Positions 25,994 through 34,717 of a DNA stretch of 64,000 bases are shown piece by piece. Each line of letters begins with the position of its first letter. The stretch's first letter is position 1. Where the stretch lies: the NCBI GenBank assembly GCA_947501445.1, contig CANMVS010000005.1, positions 62,001-126,000 of the forward strand. Direction: 5' to 3'. This DNA comes from an uncultured Rhizobiaceae group bacterium. Its GTDB lineage: Bacteria > Pseudomonadota > Alphaproteobacteria > Rhizobiales > Rhizobiaceae. The translations under genes and the position numbers were made by a program. The notes under the pieces were generated by a model that did not search any database, was not told where the DNA came from, and saw only the letters and a list, made by a program, of their open reading frames with translations.

Positions 25994-27499
25994 TTAGCTG
26001 TCGAGCATGTGCGGATTGCGCCGGTGCTGCACGACACCCTGGAAAAGTGCGATGGCGCACAGGATCAGCAGGATGATGCAAATCGGCCGTGTCAAAAGTT
26101 GAAGAAGGAATGCAGGAACATCACCGCTGACCAGCGCCAGCGACCGGGCCAGTTCTCCTTCGGCCAAGGTGCCAAGGACCAGTCCCAGCACCAACGGCGC
26201 ACGTGGTACGGCAAAGTAGTTAAAGCCAAACCCGACCACGCCCACGGCTAACATAATCAGGATGTCATCAACTGAACTGCGGATCGAATAAGCCCCAATC
26301 ACCGCAAAGGCCAGAATGCAGGGGGCAAGGATTTCACGCGGCACCATGATGACCTTTGCACAATAGCGCGCGAAGATCAGGCCAACCGGCACGAACAAGA
26401 TGTTTGCCAGCAGCAGGCTGAGGATAAAGCCATAGGTGATATCGGCGTTCGTTGTGAACAGATCGGCCCCCGGTCGAAGCCCGTGGATCATTAACCCACC
26501 CAAAAGAACCGCCGTGACCGGGTTGCCCGGAATGCCCAGCGTCAGCAACGGGATCAGCGTGCCACCCGTCACGGCGTTATTGGCTGTTTCGCTGGCAATT
26601 ACACCGTCGGGTGAGCCTTTGCCAAATTCCTCTTTCGTTTTCGATGCGCGCTTGGCTGCGTCATAGGACAAAAACCCGCCAACACTGCACCCAACACCTG
26701 GGATGATGCCGACAATGATGCCGATCAGCGACGATCGCAGCACGTTGCCTTTGCGCGCCAGAACCTCGCCCAAATAGGAAAACGCGCTGCGTCTTCCCCC
26801 AATATCTGCTTGCGGCACGACAAATGTCTTTTTGCTGATCATCGAGATGACTTCGGGGATCGAATACAGCCCGATAAGGGACACAACCATGGGAATGCCG
26901 TCATATAGCGAAGGCAGGCCGAAGGTGAACCGCAGCTCTCCGGTCAAGGGGTTGGATCCGATGGTGCTCAGCAACAACCCCATCGCGCCCGCCATCAGTC
27001 CCTTGGACATGGTGCCTGCCGACAGGGATGCGATCACCGTGATGCCAAATACCGCCAGTAGAAAGTATTCAGGAGAGCCGAACCGCAGCGATAACTCGGC
27101 CAAGGGCGGGGCCAGCAGGAGCAGGGCAATCACGCTCAGCATCCCGCCAATACTGGACGCGAAAGTCGCCAACGCGAGCGCCCGCGTGGTTTCGCCGCGC
27201 TGCGACATAGGATGGCCATCCAGCAGGGTAGCGACGGCCGCCGGTGTGCCGGGGATGTTGAGAATGATCGCGCTGATCGAGCCGCTATAGGTCGAAGCAA
27301 GATAGATCCCGCCCAACATCGCCAATCCGGCTTCAGGCGGCATCGAGAAAGTCAGAGGAACCAACAACGCCACGCCCATCGTGCTGGTCAGTCCCGGCAG
27401 TGAGCCGATTACCACCCCGCCGATGACGCCAATTGTCACCGCAAACAGAGCCATCGGTGTCATAAGGGCATTCAGTCCAAGAAGAAGGTTCTCAATCAT
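25994..27499 (-). CDS. tctA: Tripartite tricarboxylate transporter large permease (TctA)
   Basis: This 501-aa protein has about 11-12 transmembrane segments and the hallmark TctA regions: GSLPGLTSTMGVALLVPLTF near the N-terminus and GIIPGVGCSVGGFLSYDAAK near residue 264, two inverted-repeat motifs with Gly/Pro-rich loops, plus the TLGIPGNPVTAVLLGGLMIHGL segment. It forms the channel of a secondary transporter for an organic acid, working with TctB and TctC. It lies 21 bp after tctB. Confidence 0.93.
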   Translation of the reverse strand: MIENLLLGLNALMTPMALFAVTIGVIGGVVIGSLPGLTSTMGVALLVPLTFSMPPEAGLAMLGGIYLASTYSGSISAIILNIPGTPAAVATLLDGHPMSQRGETTRALALATFASSIGGMLSVIALLLLAPPLAELSLRFGSPEYFLLAVFGITVIASLSAGTMSKGLMAGAMGLLLSTIGSNPLTGELRFTFGLPSLYDGIPMVVSLIGLYSIPEVISMISKKTFVVPQADIGGRRSAFSYLGEVLARKGNVLRSSLIGIIVGIIPGVGCSVGGFLSYDAAKRASKTKEEFGKGSPDGVIASETANNAVTGGTLIPLLTLGIPGNPVTAVLLGGLMIHGLRPGADLFTTNADITYGFILSLLLANILFVPVGLIFARYCAKVIMVPREILAPCILAFAVIGAYSIRSSVDDILIMLAVGVVGFGFNYFAVPRAPLVLGLVLGTLAEGELARSLALVSGDVPAFLLQLLTRPICIILLILCAIALFQGVVQHRRNPHMLDS

Positions 27500-27520
27500 G
27501 GGGATGTCTCTTTGACCGGT

Positions 27521-27961
27521 TCAGAACGAAATCATGGCTTCAGGCGGATAAACGCCTAGGAACCAGAAAAACAGTGAATACAGCAGACCGGTTAGGCCAA
27601 GCGCGATCGGCAGAATCAGTAGCGGGCGGCGTTCGCCTAAAACCAGCATCATCAGGGACAGAAACAGTGCCGTCGCGATCGGAAATCCGATGACGAGCAT
27701 CGCACCGGTATAGGCGAGAATGCTGATTACAACCTTCACTAAACCAAGAAATTCCGTGTGGTCTGCATTCGCGCCGGACTCCGCTGGTGTTTTCAGTCGT
27801 TGCAGTCCAAGCAAGATGGCAAGCACCGCGATAAAAACGGCCAACAACTGCGGAAAATATGCCGATGCCGCCTGATAGTTGAAACTGACAACTAGCACGA
27901 CAAGGGTCGCGATAATCGCCAGAGCGCAAAATAGGATATCCTTGCTACGTTCGGTTAACAT
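27521..27961 (-). CDS. tctB: Tripartite tricarboxylate transporter small permease (TctB)
   Basis: This 146-aa membrane protein has four hydrophobic segments (residues about 8-27, 38-56, 76-96 and 105-140) as in TctB. The ATG at 27961 is preferred over an upstream GTG because GGGGG lies 8 bp before it. It lies between tctC and tctA, as is usual. Confidence 0.85.
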   Translation of the reverse strand: MLTERSKDILFCALAIIATLVVLVVSFNYQAASAYFPQLLAVFIAVLAILLGLQRLKTPAESGANADHTEFLGLVKVVISILAYTGAMLVIGFPIATALFLSLMMLVLGERRPLLILPIALGLTGLLYSLFFWFLGVYPPEAMISF

Positions 27962-27982
27962 GATCACGACCCCCGATCTGGA

Positions 27983-28948
27983 CTATTTCAGCAAGTCGAC
28001 ATATTTGCTGATGCCCGCTTCAGCCGAGGACAGATAGTTCCCAAACTCAGCGGCGTTCATGTAGGTCAGTGGCAGGCCCAACCGCTCGATATGCGCAACA
28101 AAATCGGGGTCGTTGACCACGTTCCCGAACGCCTCTTCCAGCACAGCTTTCTGCTCCGGCGCCATGCCTTTGGGCACCGCAACACCCCGCATGGATGCGC
28201 CGATATTTTGAACTTTCACACCAGAAGCTTCTGCAATTGTCGGAACATCGGGCAGGTAGGGGTAACGTGCATCGGCAAAGACAGCCAAGGCCCGCAGGCG
28301 ACCCTCTTTCACCTGACTGGAGGCTGAGCTTGCGGACGGCACTGAGGCATCGACCTGATTGCCAAGCGTCGCGGTGATGGCGGGGCCGGATCCGTTGAAC
28401 GGCACAAAGTTCACATACAGGCCAAGCGTATCTTCCGCCACAACCAGTTGAAGCTGGTTGTTTGACTGCGGTCCGTCACCACCGACCGTCAATCCGTCAG
28501 GGTTGGCCTTCGCGGCCTCAGCAAATTCAGCGAAAGTCTGATAGGGACTATCTGCAGGCACGGTCAGCACGACCGGGTCCAACTGAATATTTCCTATGGG
28601 TTCAAAATCCGACATCTCGAACGGCACATCGTCGCGCAGCATTTTCACCAGAAAGATGGAGGGGATGTTGATGAAGCCGATCGTGTAACCATCATTCTTG
28701 GCCAACGCGAGGGCCGAAAACCCAACCTGTCCCCCCGCGCCGGGCTTGTTGCGGATGATGAGACGCTGGCCCAGATGCTTGTCCATGTAGTTTGCAATGA
28801 TCCGGGCGGCCGTATCTGTACCGCCGCCGGGTGAATAAGCGACGATCATGCTGACCGGTTTCTTGGGATAATCCTCCGCAAATGCAAAGGTGGTGCTGGC
28901 AACCGCCATTGCGGCCCCCAGAACGATTGATTTTATTGCGGCAAACAT
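27983..28948 (-). CDS. tctC: Tripartite tricarboxylate transporter substrate-binding protein (TctC/Bug family)
   Basis: This 321-aa periplasmic receptor has a signal peptide (cleavage after AFA near residue 24), then the Bug-family start YPKKPVSMIVAYSPGGGTDTAAR, the NKPGAGGQVG loop and GGDGPQSNNQL, which contribute backbone contacts to a carboxylate ligand. The ATG at 28948 has AGGAGG 6 bp ahead; the longer frame from 29014 lacks one. First gene of the tctCBA unit; divergent from the GntR gene at 29101. Confidence 0.92.
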   Translation of the reverse strand: MFAAIKSIVLGAAMAVASTTFAFAEDYPKKPVSMIVAYSPGGGTDTAARIIANYMDKHLGQRLIIRNKPGAGGQVGFSALALAKNDGYTIGFINIPSIFLVKMLRDDVPFEMSDFEPIGNIQLDPVVLTVPADSPYQTFAEFAEAAKANPDGLTVGGDGPQSNNQLQLVVAEDTLGLYVNFVPFNGSGPAITATLGNQVDASVPSASSASSQVKEGRLRALAVFADARYPYLPDVPTIAEASGVKVQNIGASMRGVAVPKGMAPEQKAVLEEAFGNVVNDPDFVAHIERLGLPLTYMNAAEFGNYLSSAEAGISKYVDLLK

Positions 28949-28993
28949 CGGTTTCCTCCTGGTGCTATACACATATTCACTGTAATGTTCTAA

Positions 28994-29005
28994 ATTGCAT
29001 ACAAT
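28994..29005. promoter_or_regulatory. Putative GntR (FCD) operator in the tctC/gntR gap
   Basis: ATTGCATACAAT is one base from the perfect palindrome ATTGTATACAAT, the kind of half-site pair used by FCD-type GntR regulators. It lies 46 bp upstream of the tctC ATG and in front of the divergent regulator gene. Confidence 0.45.
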
Positions 29006-29100
29006 CAGAAACATTTTGAGAATTCAAGCTTTTTGCAGTAATTGGGTCCAACGCCAGTTCCCACTGGAACGACAGCAGCTCTCCAAAGTGCTCTAGAAAA

Positions 29101-29772
29101 TTGGAAGGACACAGAATTTCCACTACAGCCGACAACTCAGATGTGCCGCTGGCAGAACAGGTCTATCGCCAGCTATTGGAAGATATCCGTGAAGGTCAGT
29201 TTCATCCCGGTGAGCGAATCAAGGAGGCTTCTATCGCAAAGCGTCTGGGGATCAGTCGAACCCCGGTTCGTGAGGCAATCCGCCGGTTGCAGTCCGAAGG
29301 CCGTGTCACGATTGAGCCACAGCGCGGCGCCGTTGTGGCCGAGCTGGATCGTATGGAGATATCCGAGCTTTACCTGCTGCGCCAACAACTGGAAGGCATC
29401 GCTGCGCGTTTTGCCGCCCAGCACGCATCAGACGTGGAGATCGAGCAGATGGATGTCATTCTTGAACGTGTTCATGGTAAAAACGCCGATAAACGCGCTC
29501 TGAACCAAGTGAACTGGGACCTGCATCACGCCATTTTTTATGCCGCCAAGAACCGGTATCTGCTGAAAGCCTTCAACGCGATCAGCGATGATCTCGCGCT
29601 GTTGCGTGGTGCCAGATACATCCCTAAAGGCCGCCCCGAAGAGCTTTACCACGAGCACAAGGCCATCGTGGATGCCATCCGTGCACGCGATCCTGATCGG
29701 GCGGAATTGGCGGCCAAAGCTCACATCGAAAGTTCGTACCGCATTCATCTGAATATCGCATTTGAGGTATGA
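29101..29772 (+). CDS. GntR-family (FCD) regulator of the Tct segment
   Basis: This 223-aa protein has a winged helix (LGISRTPVREAIRRLQSEG at residues about 48-66) and an FCD domain with the metal/ligand His set (NWDLHHAIFYAAKN; LYHEHKAIVDAI; KAHIESS). It probably controls the divergent tctCBA genes in response to the imported acid. No ATG lies at a suitable place; the frame opens with TTG at 29101 and has an alternative GTG at 29143, so the start is uncertain. Confidence 0.82.
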   Translation: MEGHRISTTADNSDVPLAEQVYRQLLEDIREGQFHPGERIKEASIAKRLGISRTPVREAIRRLQSEGRVTIEPQRGAVVAELDRMEISELYLLRQQLEGIAARFAAQHASDVEIEQMDVILERVHGKNADKRALNQVNWDLHHAIFYAAKNRYLLKAFNAISDDLALLRGARYIPKGRPEELYHEHKAIVDAIRARDPDRAELAAKAHIESSYRIHLNIAFEV

Positions 29773-30606
29773 GGTTTGGGCGATTCGGCATTTCACTGAA
29801 GCTTCAAAGTATCCGACCAAATGTCCGTCTTTCCAGACAGGTCGGAGCTCTCAACTACAACAAACCGGCGCCGAAAGTCGCGAACGCTTCTATTTTCTTG
29901 GAAGAGCAAGTTCCGCAAAACAGACCTTGAACTGATCGCCGTGTAGGTCTGAATTGTGCGCGCTGCCAACCTTGGCGTACTATTGTGCACTGGGTCGAAA
30001 TCTACCCGATCCCGCATTGTTTCTAACTCACAACCCGGTCACACTTAGCACACCTAACCAGGTGCGGGTGCGACAGGTATCTTAGTATTCTGTGGGCGGG
30101 CTTAGGTTTGGCGATCTGGCCAGCGCCAGTGTGCTTCAGCGCCGCAACGGCCATCGAATTCAGCAATTCAGAAATGTTGATGCCAGTCACAGATTCACCG
30201 CCTGTAGCATCGTGCACAAGCAACGCCCCGCCGTTTCCAACACGACATTTGGTTCATGTCTCGACCGCACAGGCGACGTATGATTTGAGCTTCATCCGGC
30301 ACGGCTTCAATGCTGATTAGATAGATGTCTGAACCGCTCCGTAAGTGTTCGACCGTTTCAACTGTCCAAGCGCGGTCGCGTCTATGCACGCGACAATCAA
30401 TTTTAGGTCGGCCAGTCTCGCAAGAACACATGGCATGGAGCAGGCTTACCCGGTTTTGAGTCGTATAAATCGGCAACGCCACTCTTGCCAACACAATCCA
30501 CTGTTCTCCGCTCCTCACACACCAGGCAAAGACCCAATTCCAAATTGCGCCGGCACCCCAACAGACCTATTGATAGGTAAAACGTGAACCAAAGAGGCAT
30601 GCAGCG
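29773..30606. other. 834-bp region without an intact gene; possible gene remnant on the minus strand
   Basis: No complete gene was found. On the minus strand, about 30023-30250 encodes a protein-like run (VGNGGALLVHDATGGESV, then SELLNSMAVAALKHTGAG) with no start codon of its own. A TGA lies in frame upstream of it (about 30258-30260), beyond which the frame reads MKLKSYVACAVET. This looks like a decaying gene at the right edge of the Tct segment. I do not recognise the family. No tRNA, integrase or inverted-repeat ends were seen. Confidence 0.35.
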
Positions 30607-30999
30607 ATGAATGAACAGCAAAAAATTGATATGGTTCATACCTATTTTGAACGCATGACCGCATCGGACATTGAAGGGATTATCGAGCTTTTTGGGTCTG
30701 ATGCATTTGTCAATTCACCCTTTTTGGGCAAAATGGATGCGCCTTCGTTTTTCAGGAAACTGGGCAATGCGTCCCGCGCAAGCAAATTGACTGTTTTTGA
30801 TGTGCTTTTGGGAAAAGAGGGTGACAGCGCAGCTGCACATTTTCAATACGACTGGACACTGGCAAATGGCGATCTGCTTACATTTCAGGGGATCGACTAT
30901 TTCGCATTCGGTGATGGTGGAAAATTCAAATCCATGTCGATTTTCTATGATACGCACCCGCTGAGACAGGAAGTGGGTGACAAATACGCAAATGCATAA
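30607..30999 (+). CDS. SnoaL/NTF2-like protein
   Basis: This 130-aa protein has the cone-shaped NTF2 fold pattern: an N-terminal helix pair (MVHTYFERMTASDIEGIIELF), AFVNSPFLG, a central helix, then three strands (LTVFDVLLGKEG, AAHFQYDWTLANG, KSMSIFYDTHPL). Such proteins can be isomerases, dehydratases or ligand-binding proteins; none can be assigned. The ribosome site is weak (AGAGG about 8 bp before the ATG). No operon partner. Confidence 0.7.
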   Translation: MNEQQKIDMVHTYFERMTASDIEGIIELFGSDAFVNSPFLGKMDAPSFFRKLGNASRASKLTVFDVLLGKEGDSAAAHFQYDWTLANGDLLTFQGIDYFAFGDGGKFKSMSIFYDTHPLRQEVGDKYANA

Positions 31000-31084
31000 T
31001 CAGAGCGCCTGTATGGGATGACGACCTGCAACAGGCTTGTTGATTTGGACAATTGAACCCGTGTTAACCGCGAATAGCATATCT

Positions 31085-31573
31085 CTATCGGCGCTCAACG
31101 TCTGACGCTCCACGATGCAGCAATTGATCGGCAATTTTCATGAAGGCATGGCGGTAGCAGGTGCGGCTGGCATTGCGCAGCGGTACAAAGGGCTTGCGCT
31201 GCAATTTGCAGCACTGCTGCAGATTTTCCAGCGTTGCGCCATCCATACTGTTGGCCGGACAAAGGACACAATCTGCCCCCGGTAGAAGAGTGGAAAATTC
31301 ACCGATATCATCCGTGTCCGGGCACCGGGTTGAAAGCACCCGGGCGTCAAACAACGCGCCCAATTCCGATAGAAAATCAGGACAGGTGCCAACACACAGC
31401 ATTGTCCTGCCGTGTAACCAGGAACGCCGGGATGTTGTGGCACCCGTGGATGATTGCGTCACGGCAAAATCTCTCGGCAGTCTGATTGCCGCTTCAACAT
31501 CGTTGAACTGACCTGTCGGGCGCTGCATTTGTGCGGCGCGGGTCAAACGCAATCGCGGTGTTTTTTGTGTCAT
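31085..31573 (-). CDS. DUF2325-type protein, last gene of the heme receptor/TonB operon
   Basis: This 162-aa protein has an N-terminal basic tail, then a Rossmann-like domain: TMLCVGTCPDFLSELGALF, DCVLCPANSMDGATL and KPFVPLRNASRTCYRHAF, matching the DUF2325 pattern. Several Cys are present (CVGTC, CVLC, QQCC, TCY). It overlaps the tonB stop by 4 bp (ATGA), so it is translated with the energy-transduction genes. Function unknown; a role in heme or iron handling is inferred only from position. A truncated copy of its 3' end lies at 23967. Confidence 0.75.
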   Translation of the reverse strand: MTQKTPRLRLTRAAQMQRPTGQFNDVEAAIRLPRDFAVTQSSTGATTSRRSWLHGRTMLCVGTCPDFLSELGALFDARVLSTRCPDTDDIGEFSTLLPGADCVLCPANSMDGATLENLQQCCKLQRKPFVPLRNASRTCYRHAFMKIADQLLHRGASDVERR

Positions 31574-32685
31574 CGGCTTCTCGGTGCAAATTCAAGTGGT
31601 ACGGTAAAGCTCCAGCTCTTACGCCCGGCCGACTTTGGTATTTTGGGAAATGGCGCGGCGCGGCGAACTGTTGCCAATGCGGCTGCATCCAGAACCGCAG
31701 AACCGGAACTGCGTGCAACACCGGCGACACCGACATTGCCTGAAGGACCGACACTGAACCGCACATGCGTTGTTCCGCGTAATTTTGCCGAACGTGCCTT
31801 TTTGGGATAACGCAGTGCCCGGCGCAATTTCCGTCTGACTTTGCCCGGATAATTTGAAACAGCCGCATTGCCGGATGCACCCGTTTTGCCGGCCTTTTTC
31901 GATTTGCCTGCCGAGCGCGCATTGCCGGATGCAGCACCGTCTGCGTGCCCCTTTTTGCTGCTGCGCTTGTTTTTGCCCTTGTCGCCCTTTTGTACTGTCT
32001 TTTTCTTTTTGGACTTTTTCCTGTCAGTCAATTTGGGTTTGACAAGCACAGCGGTACGCACCGGTTCCGCCTTTTCAAGCGTCTGTGGTTTTATTGGTGT
32101 TGGCGGTTTTGGCGTTGGAACGGCCACCGATTTGACTGTGCTTTGTGCTTCCACAGGCTTTGCAACGGCTGCATCCGGCGCATTACTTTGCGCGTTTTGT
32201 TGTGTTTTCACCTGCTGCGCAGCAACCGGTTTTGCTATGCTCGGATTGAGACTTTCGGGCGTGGGCTTTTGCTCAGCATCAGTTGGCACCGTTTCAGCCG
32301 CTGCGACTACCGGCACGATTGCGATATTTTCCCCGGGCATATCCACAGGTGCGGCGGCAATCATTGCGGATGCTGCATCTGCCGGGGTCACGGCCGCAGC
32401 CATGGCAGACACTATGGGCTTTGCCGCTTGCACCGGCTCCACAGGAGCTATTCTTGGCGCAGCAACGGCTGCTGTTTGCACCACCGGTACTGGTTCAAAG
32501 TGCTCGGTTTCGTCCCCTGAAAGCAATGCGCTGAATTCAGCACTGCCCAGCAGGCTGATTTGAGTATCGGTCGCCCCCTGCTCAGTGATGGCTGGTTCAT
32601 GATCGCGCAAAACATGATCTGCAGCCCCGTGAAGCCCCACGGATGCCGTGAGCGCCAATGCAAAATGCCACCATCGCACCATCAT
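31570..32685 (-). CDS. tonB: TonB energy transducer
   Basis: This 371-aa protein has an N-terminal membrane anchor (WHFALALTASVGLHGAADHV; the His is typical), a long Pro/Ala/Lys-rich periplasmic spacer (residues about 70-270, including KKSKKKKTVQKGDKGKNK), and a C-terminal TonB domain (YPGKVRRKLRRALRYPKKAR, VGVAGVARSSGSAVLDAAAL). It transmits proton-motive force from ExbB/ExbD to the heme receptor. It overlaps exbD by 4 bp and the DUF2325 gene by 4 bp. Confidence 0.9.
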   Translation of the reverse strand: MMVRWWHFALALTASVGLHGAADHVLRDHEPAITEQGATDTQISLLGSAEFSALLSGDETEHFEPVPVVQTAAVAAPRIAPVEPVQAAKPIVSAMAAAVTPADAASAMIAAAPVDMPGENIAIVPVVAAAETVPTDAEQKPTPESLNPSIAKPVAAQQVKTQQNAQSNAPDAAVAKPVEAQSTVKSVAVPTPKPPTPIKPQTLEKAEPVRTAVLVKPKLTDRKKSKKKKTVQKGDKGKNKRSSKKGHADGAASGNARSAGKSKKAGKTGASGNAAVSNYPGKVRRKLRRALRYPKKARSAKLRGTTHVRFSVGPSGNVGVAGVARSSGSAVLDAAALATVRRAAPFPKIPKSAGRKSWSFTVPLEFAPRSR

Positions 32686-33116
32686 TGGTCCTTCCTCTCG
32701 GTGATAATTGAAACCCGCGCCGCACCGGCCGTCTTAAATTCATCAATTATGGTAATCAGCCTGGATGCCGCCAGTTTGCCGTCTGCTGCAATTTTTATCG
32801 AAGGTCCGGAACCCGATTGACCCAGCGGTCCATCCCCTGCCCCGTCAGTCTGCTGGCTGGCGATCACCCTTTGATACTGATCAGCAGTGATAACCTCGCC
32901 CTGATATGTCACGACACCCTGCTGCGTGACAAAAACAGCCCTTGGCGGGGCAACGGCTTCAGCCTGCACTGTTTTTATCAATGCCACGTCACCGTCCATT
33001 GGCGGTGCCAGTGTTCCGGCAATGAGAAAGAATATCAGCATCAAAAATACGATGTTGATCAGCGCGATTGTATTTTCTCTGGGTGGTTTTTGTGCGGGTC
33101 TGGCCAGTTTTTTCAT
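32682..33116 (-). CDS. exbD2: ExbD-type biopolymer transport protein (second exbD)
   Basis: This 144-aa protein has a single N-terminal transmembrane helix (TIALINIVFLMLIFFLIAGTL) preceded by a basic cytoplasmic tail, and a periplasmic TolR/ExbD domain (VFVTQQGVVTYQGEV; SRLITIIDEFKTAGAARVSI). The membrane Asp usual in ExbD (LIDVVF) is replaced here by Asn (LINIVF), so this copy may not carry protons. It pairs with the adjacent ExbD, which keeps the Asp. Confidence 0.85.
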   Translation of the reverse strand: MKKLARPAQKPPRENTIALINIVFLMLIFFLIAGTLAPPMDGDVALIKTVQAEAVAPPRAVFVTQQGVVTYQGEVITADQYQRVIASQQTDGAGDGPLGQSGSGPSIKIAADGKLAASRLITIIDEFKTAGAARVSIITERKDQ

Positions 33117-33120
33117 CTGA

Positions 33121-33510
33121 TCAACCCGCCACTGATATTTTCAGTGTCACATGTTTGCCGAGACGCTCGAGGGCATCAACCAGCATTTGCGAGGTCACAT
33201 CCTCACGCACGACCAACAGGGCGGTTTTTGCGCCCAGGCCCTGCAATCTGATGAGTTCGTCCACAGCAGCATCGGCACTGAGACCGGCACCGTTTATTTT
33301 CCAGCTGTCATCCTTGTCGAGACGGATAAATACATCCGGGCGTTTCTGGATGGTCGATACTGTCCCTGCCCGACCGGCATTGATATCAACCTGGGCAAAT
33401 CGGGTGAACGTTGATGACAACATGAAAAACAGCAGCAGGAGAAAGATGACATCGATTAAAGAGGTCAAGGAAAGCCTGCGTCGCTTTTTTCCGATTGTCT
33501 CAACCCGCAT
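33121..33510 (-). CDS. exbD: ExbD biopolymer transport protein (first exbD)
   Basis: This 129-aa protein has a basic N-terminus (GKKRRRLSLTSL), a transmembrane helix with the proton-path Asp (LIDVIFLLLLFFMLSSTF) and a periplasmic domain (VFIRLDKDDSWKINGAG; LGAKTALLVVREDVTSQML). With ExbB it energises TonB. It overlaps the exbB gene by 11 bp and is followed 4 bp later by a second exbD. Confidence 0.9.
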   Translation of the reverse strand: MRVETIGKKRRRLSLTSLIDVIFLLLLFFMLSSTFTRFAQVDINAGRAGTVSTIQKRPDVFIRLDKDDSWKINGAGLSADAAVDELIRLQGLGAKTALLVVREDVTSQMLVDALERLGKHVTLKISVAG

Positions 33511-34216
33511 GGCTGACCAACCGGGCCGGGTTTACGACTGACGGTTTATTCTGGCGACTGTGTTTTACCGCCAGGATACGCTGTTCGGAAAGAAGCTTTG
33601 TGGCCATGGTTTCAATCGCCACCCGTTCATTTTCAACGCGGCTTTCAAGCCAGGTCAATATCAGCGATACCGGCATGGCCACCGCCAGTCCAGCAGCCGT
33701 GGTTAATAGGGCAACCCAGATGCCGCCCGCAAGAATTGCAGGATCAACGGCATTGCCTGCACTTTGCAGGGTTTGGAAGGCCTCGATCATGCCAAGGACG
33801 GTACCGAACAGGCCTAAAAGCGGTGATATCTGGACAATGGCATCCAGACCACGAAACCCGCGCTGAAGCGCGTACAGACGCGTTTGTGCAACACGCGATA
33901 CTTCCTCTTCCACAACGTCTGCCGGTACATTTTGATCAGGACCAAGCCACATCGCCATAGCCAGTACGGCAGCAACCGATGAGCGGCTGCTTTCCAGTTT
34001 CTGAACAGCCTGTTCGGTGTTTCCATGGGTCCAAAGATGAAGCGCCGCATCAATCTGTTTGCGTGCGCCCACACGCCAGTGAAAGAACTGGAACAGTTTG
34101 AGCAGAATCAACGCGACAGCAATGACAGACAGGACCAGCAATATGGCCACGACCGGGCCACCAAGTTCGACCAGGGATGCAGCTGTTGTAAATGCGTAGT
34201 TGAACATGGTGTACAT
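33500..34216 (-). CDS. exbB: ExbB (MotA/TolQ/ExbB family) proton channel
   Basis: This 238-aa inner-membrane protein has an N-terminal helix (GGPVVAILLVLSVIAVALIL), a cytoplasmic domain, then the family helices: ISPLLGLFGTVLGMIEAF and ILAGGIWVALLTTAAGLAVA. It uses proton flow to drive the ExbD-TonB complex. AAGG lies before the ATG at 34216; the ATG three codons later is an alternative. Confidence 0.92.
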   Translation of the reverse strand: MYTMFNYAFTTAASLVELGGPVVAILLVLSVIAVALILLKLFQFFHWRVGARKQIDAALHLWTHGNTEQAVQKLESSRSSVAAVLAMAMWLGPDQNVPADVVEEEVSRVAQTRLYALQRGFRGLDAIVQISPLLGLFGTVLGMIEAFQTLQSAGNAVDPAILAGGIWVALLTTAAGLAVAMPVSLILTWLESRVENERVAIETMATKLLSEQRILAVKHSRQNKPSVVNPARLVSHAG

Positions 34217-34264
34217 TCCGGCCTTATGACTTCAGCACCGGAAAATCCGGTGTTGTCTGGTTAT

Positions 34265-34717
34265 CTAACTTCCGAACTCAATGCCCGGTCGTGATATTGT
34301 CAGCAGATTTTCAATACAGGTGCTGGCGACAATCCCCTCGCCTTTGCACGATGCCGCGTCGTTGATAAGAATGCGCGAGATGCTGTCGCAGGATGTCTGT
34401 GGCAGATCAAATTGCCGTACCCGGGTTTTTGCGGTGTCCAGCGGGCTGAAATCAAGCACCATAAGCCTGTCCACCAGGCCTTCCGTGTTGAACAGAACAA
34501 CTTCAAATGCGACCTGATCCAGGGGTGTTGTCAGTTCATTCTTCACCATGAACGTGGCCATGCACCCGGCTTCGCTGGGTGCCAGCGTATTAAGCTCAAG
34601 GGATAATTGCCCTGAAGGCACCTTTTCCTGCGAAGCGGCGCTGAGCGCCGCTCCACAAATCATTGCTGCCGTGAGTGCACAACGGCTGAGCGTTATTCTG
34701 GTTAAAAAAGTCGTCAT
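34265..34717 (-). CDS. Secreted protein of unknown function in the heme receptor operon
   Basis: This 150-aa protein has a signal peptide (LTRITLSRCALTAAMICGAA, cleavage near SAA) and a mature domain of alternating strands (GQLSLELNTLAPSEAGCMAT, LDQVAFEVVLFNTEGLVDRL) with five Cys, some likely disulfide-bonded. Its ATG overlaps the receptor stop (ATGA). The position between a TonB-dependent receptor and exbB suggests a periplasmic helper for heme uptake, but nothing direct supports a function. Confidence 0.7.
   Translation of the reverse strand: MTTFLTRITLSRCALTAAMICGAALSAASQEKVPSGQLSLELNTLAPSEAGCMATFMVKNELTTPLDQVAFEVVLFNTEGLVDRLMVLDFSPLDTAKTRVRQFDLPQTSCDSISRILINDAASCKGEGIVASTCIENLLTISRPGIEFGS

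Noticed and set aside
31868-32563. 231-codon rightward frame opposite tonB
   Set aside because: Arises from the Pro/Ala/Lys-rich composition of the TonB spacer; the leftward frame has full TonB features and overlapping neighbours.
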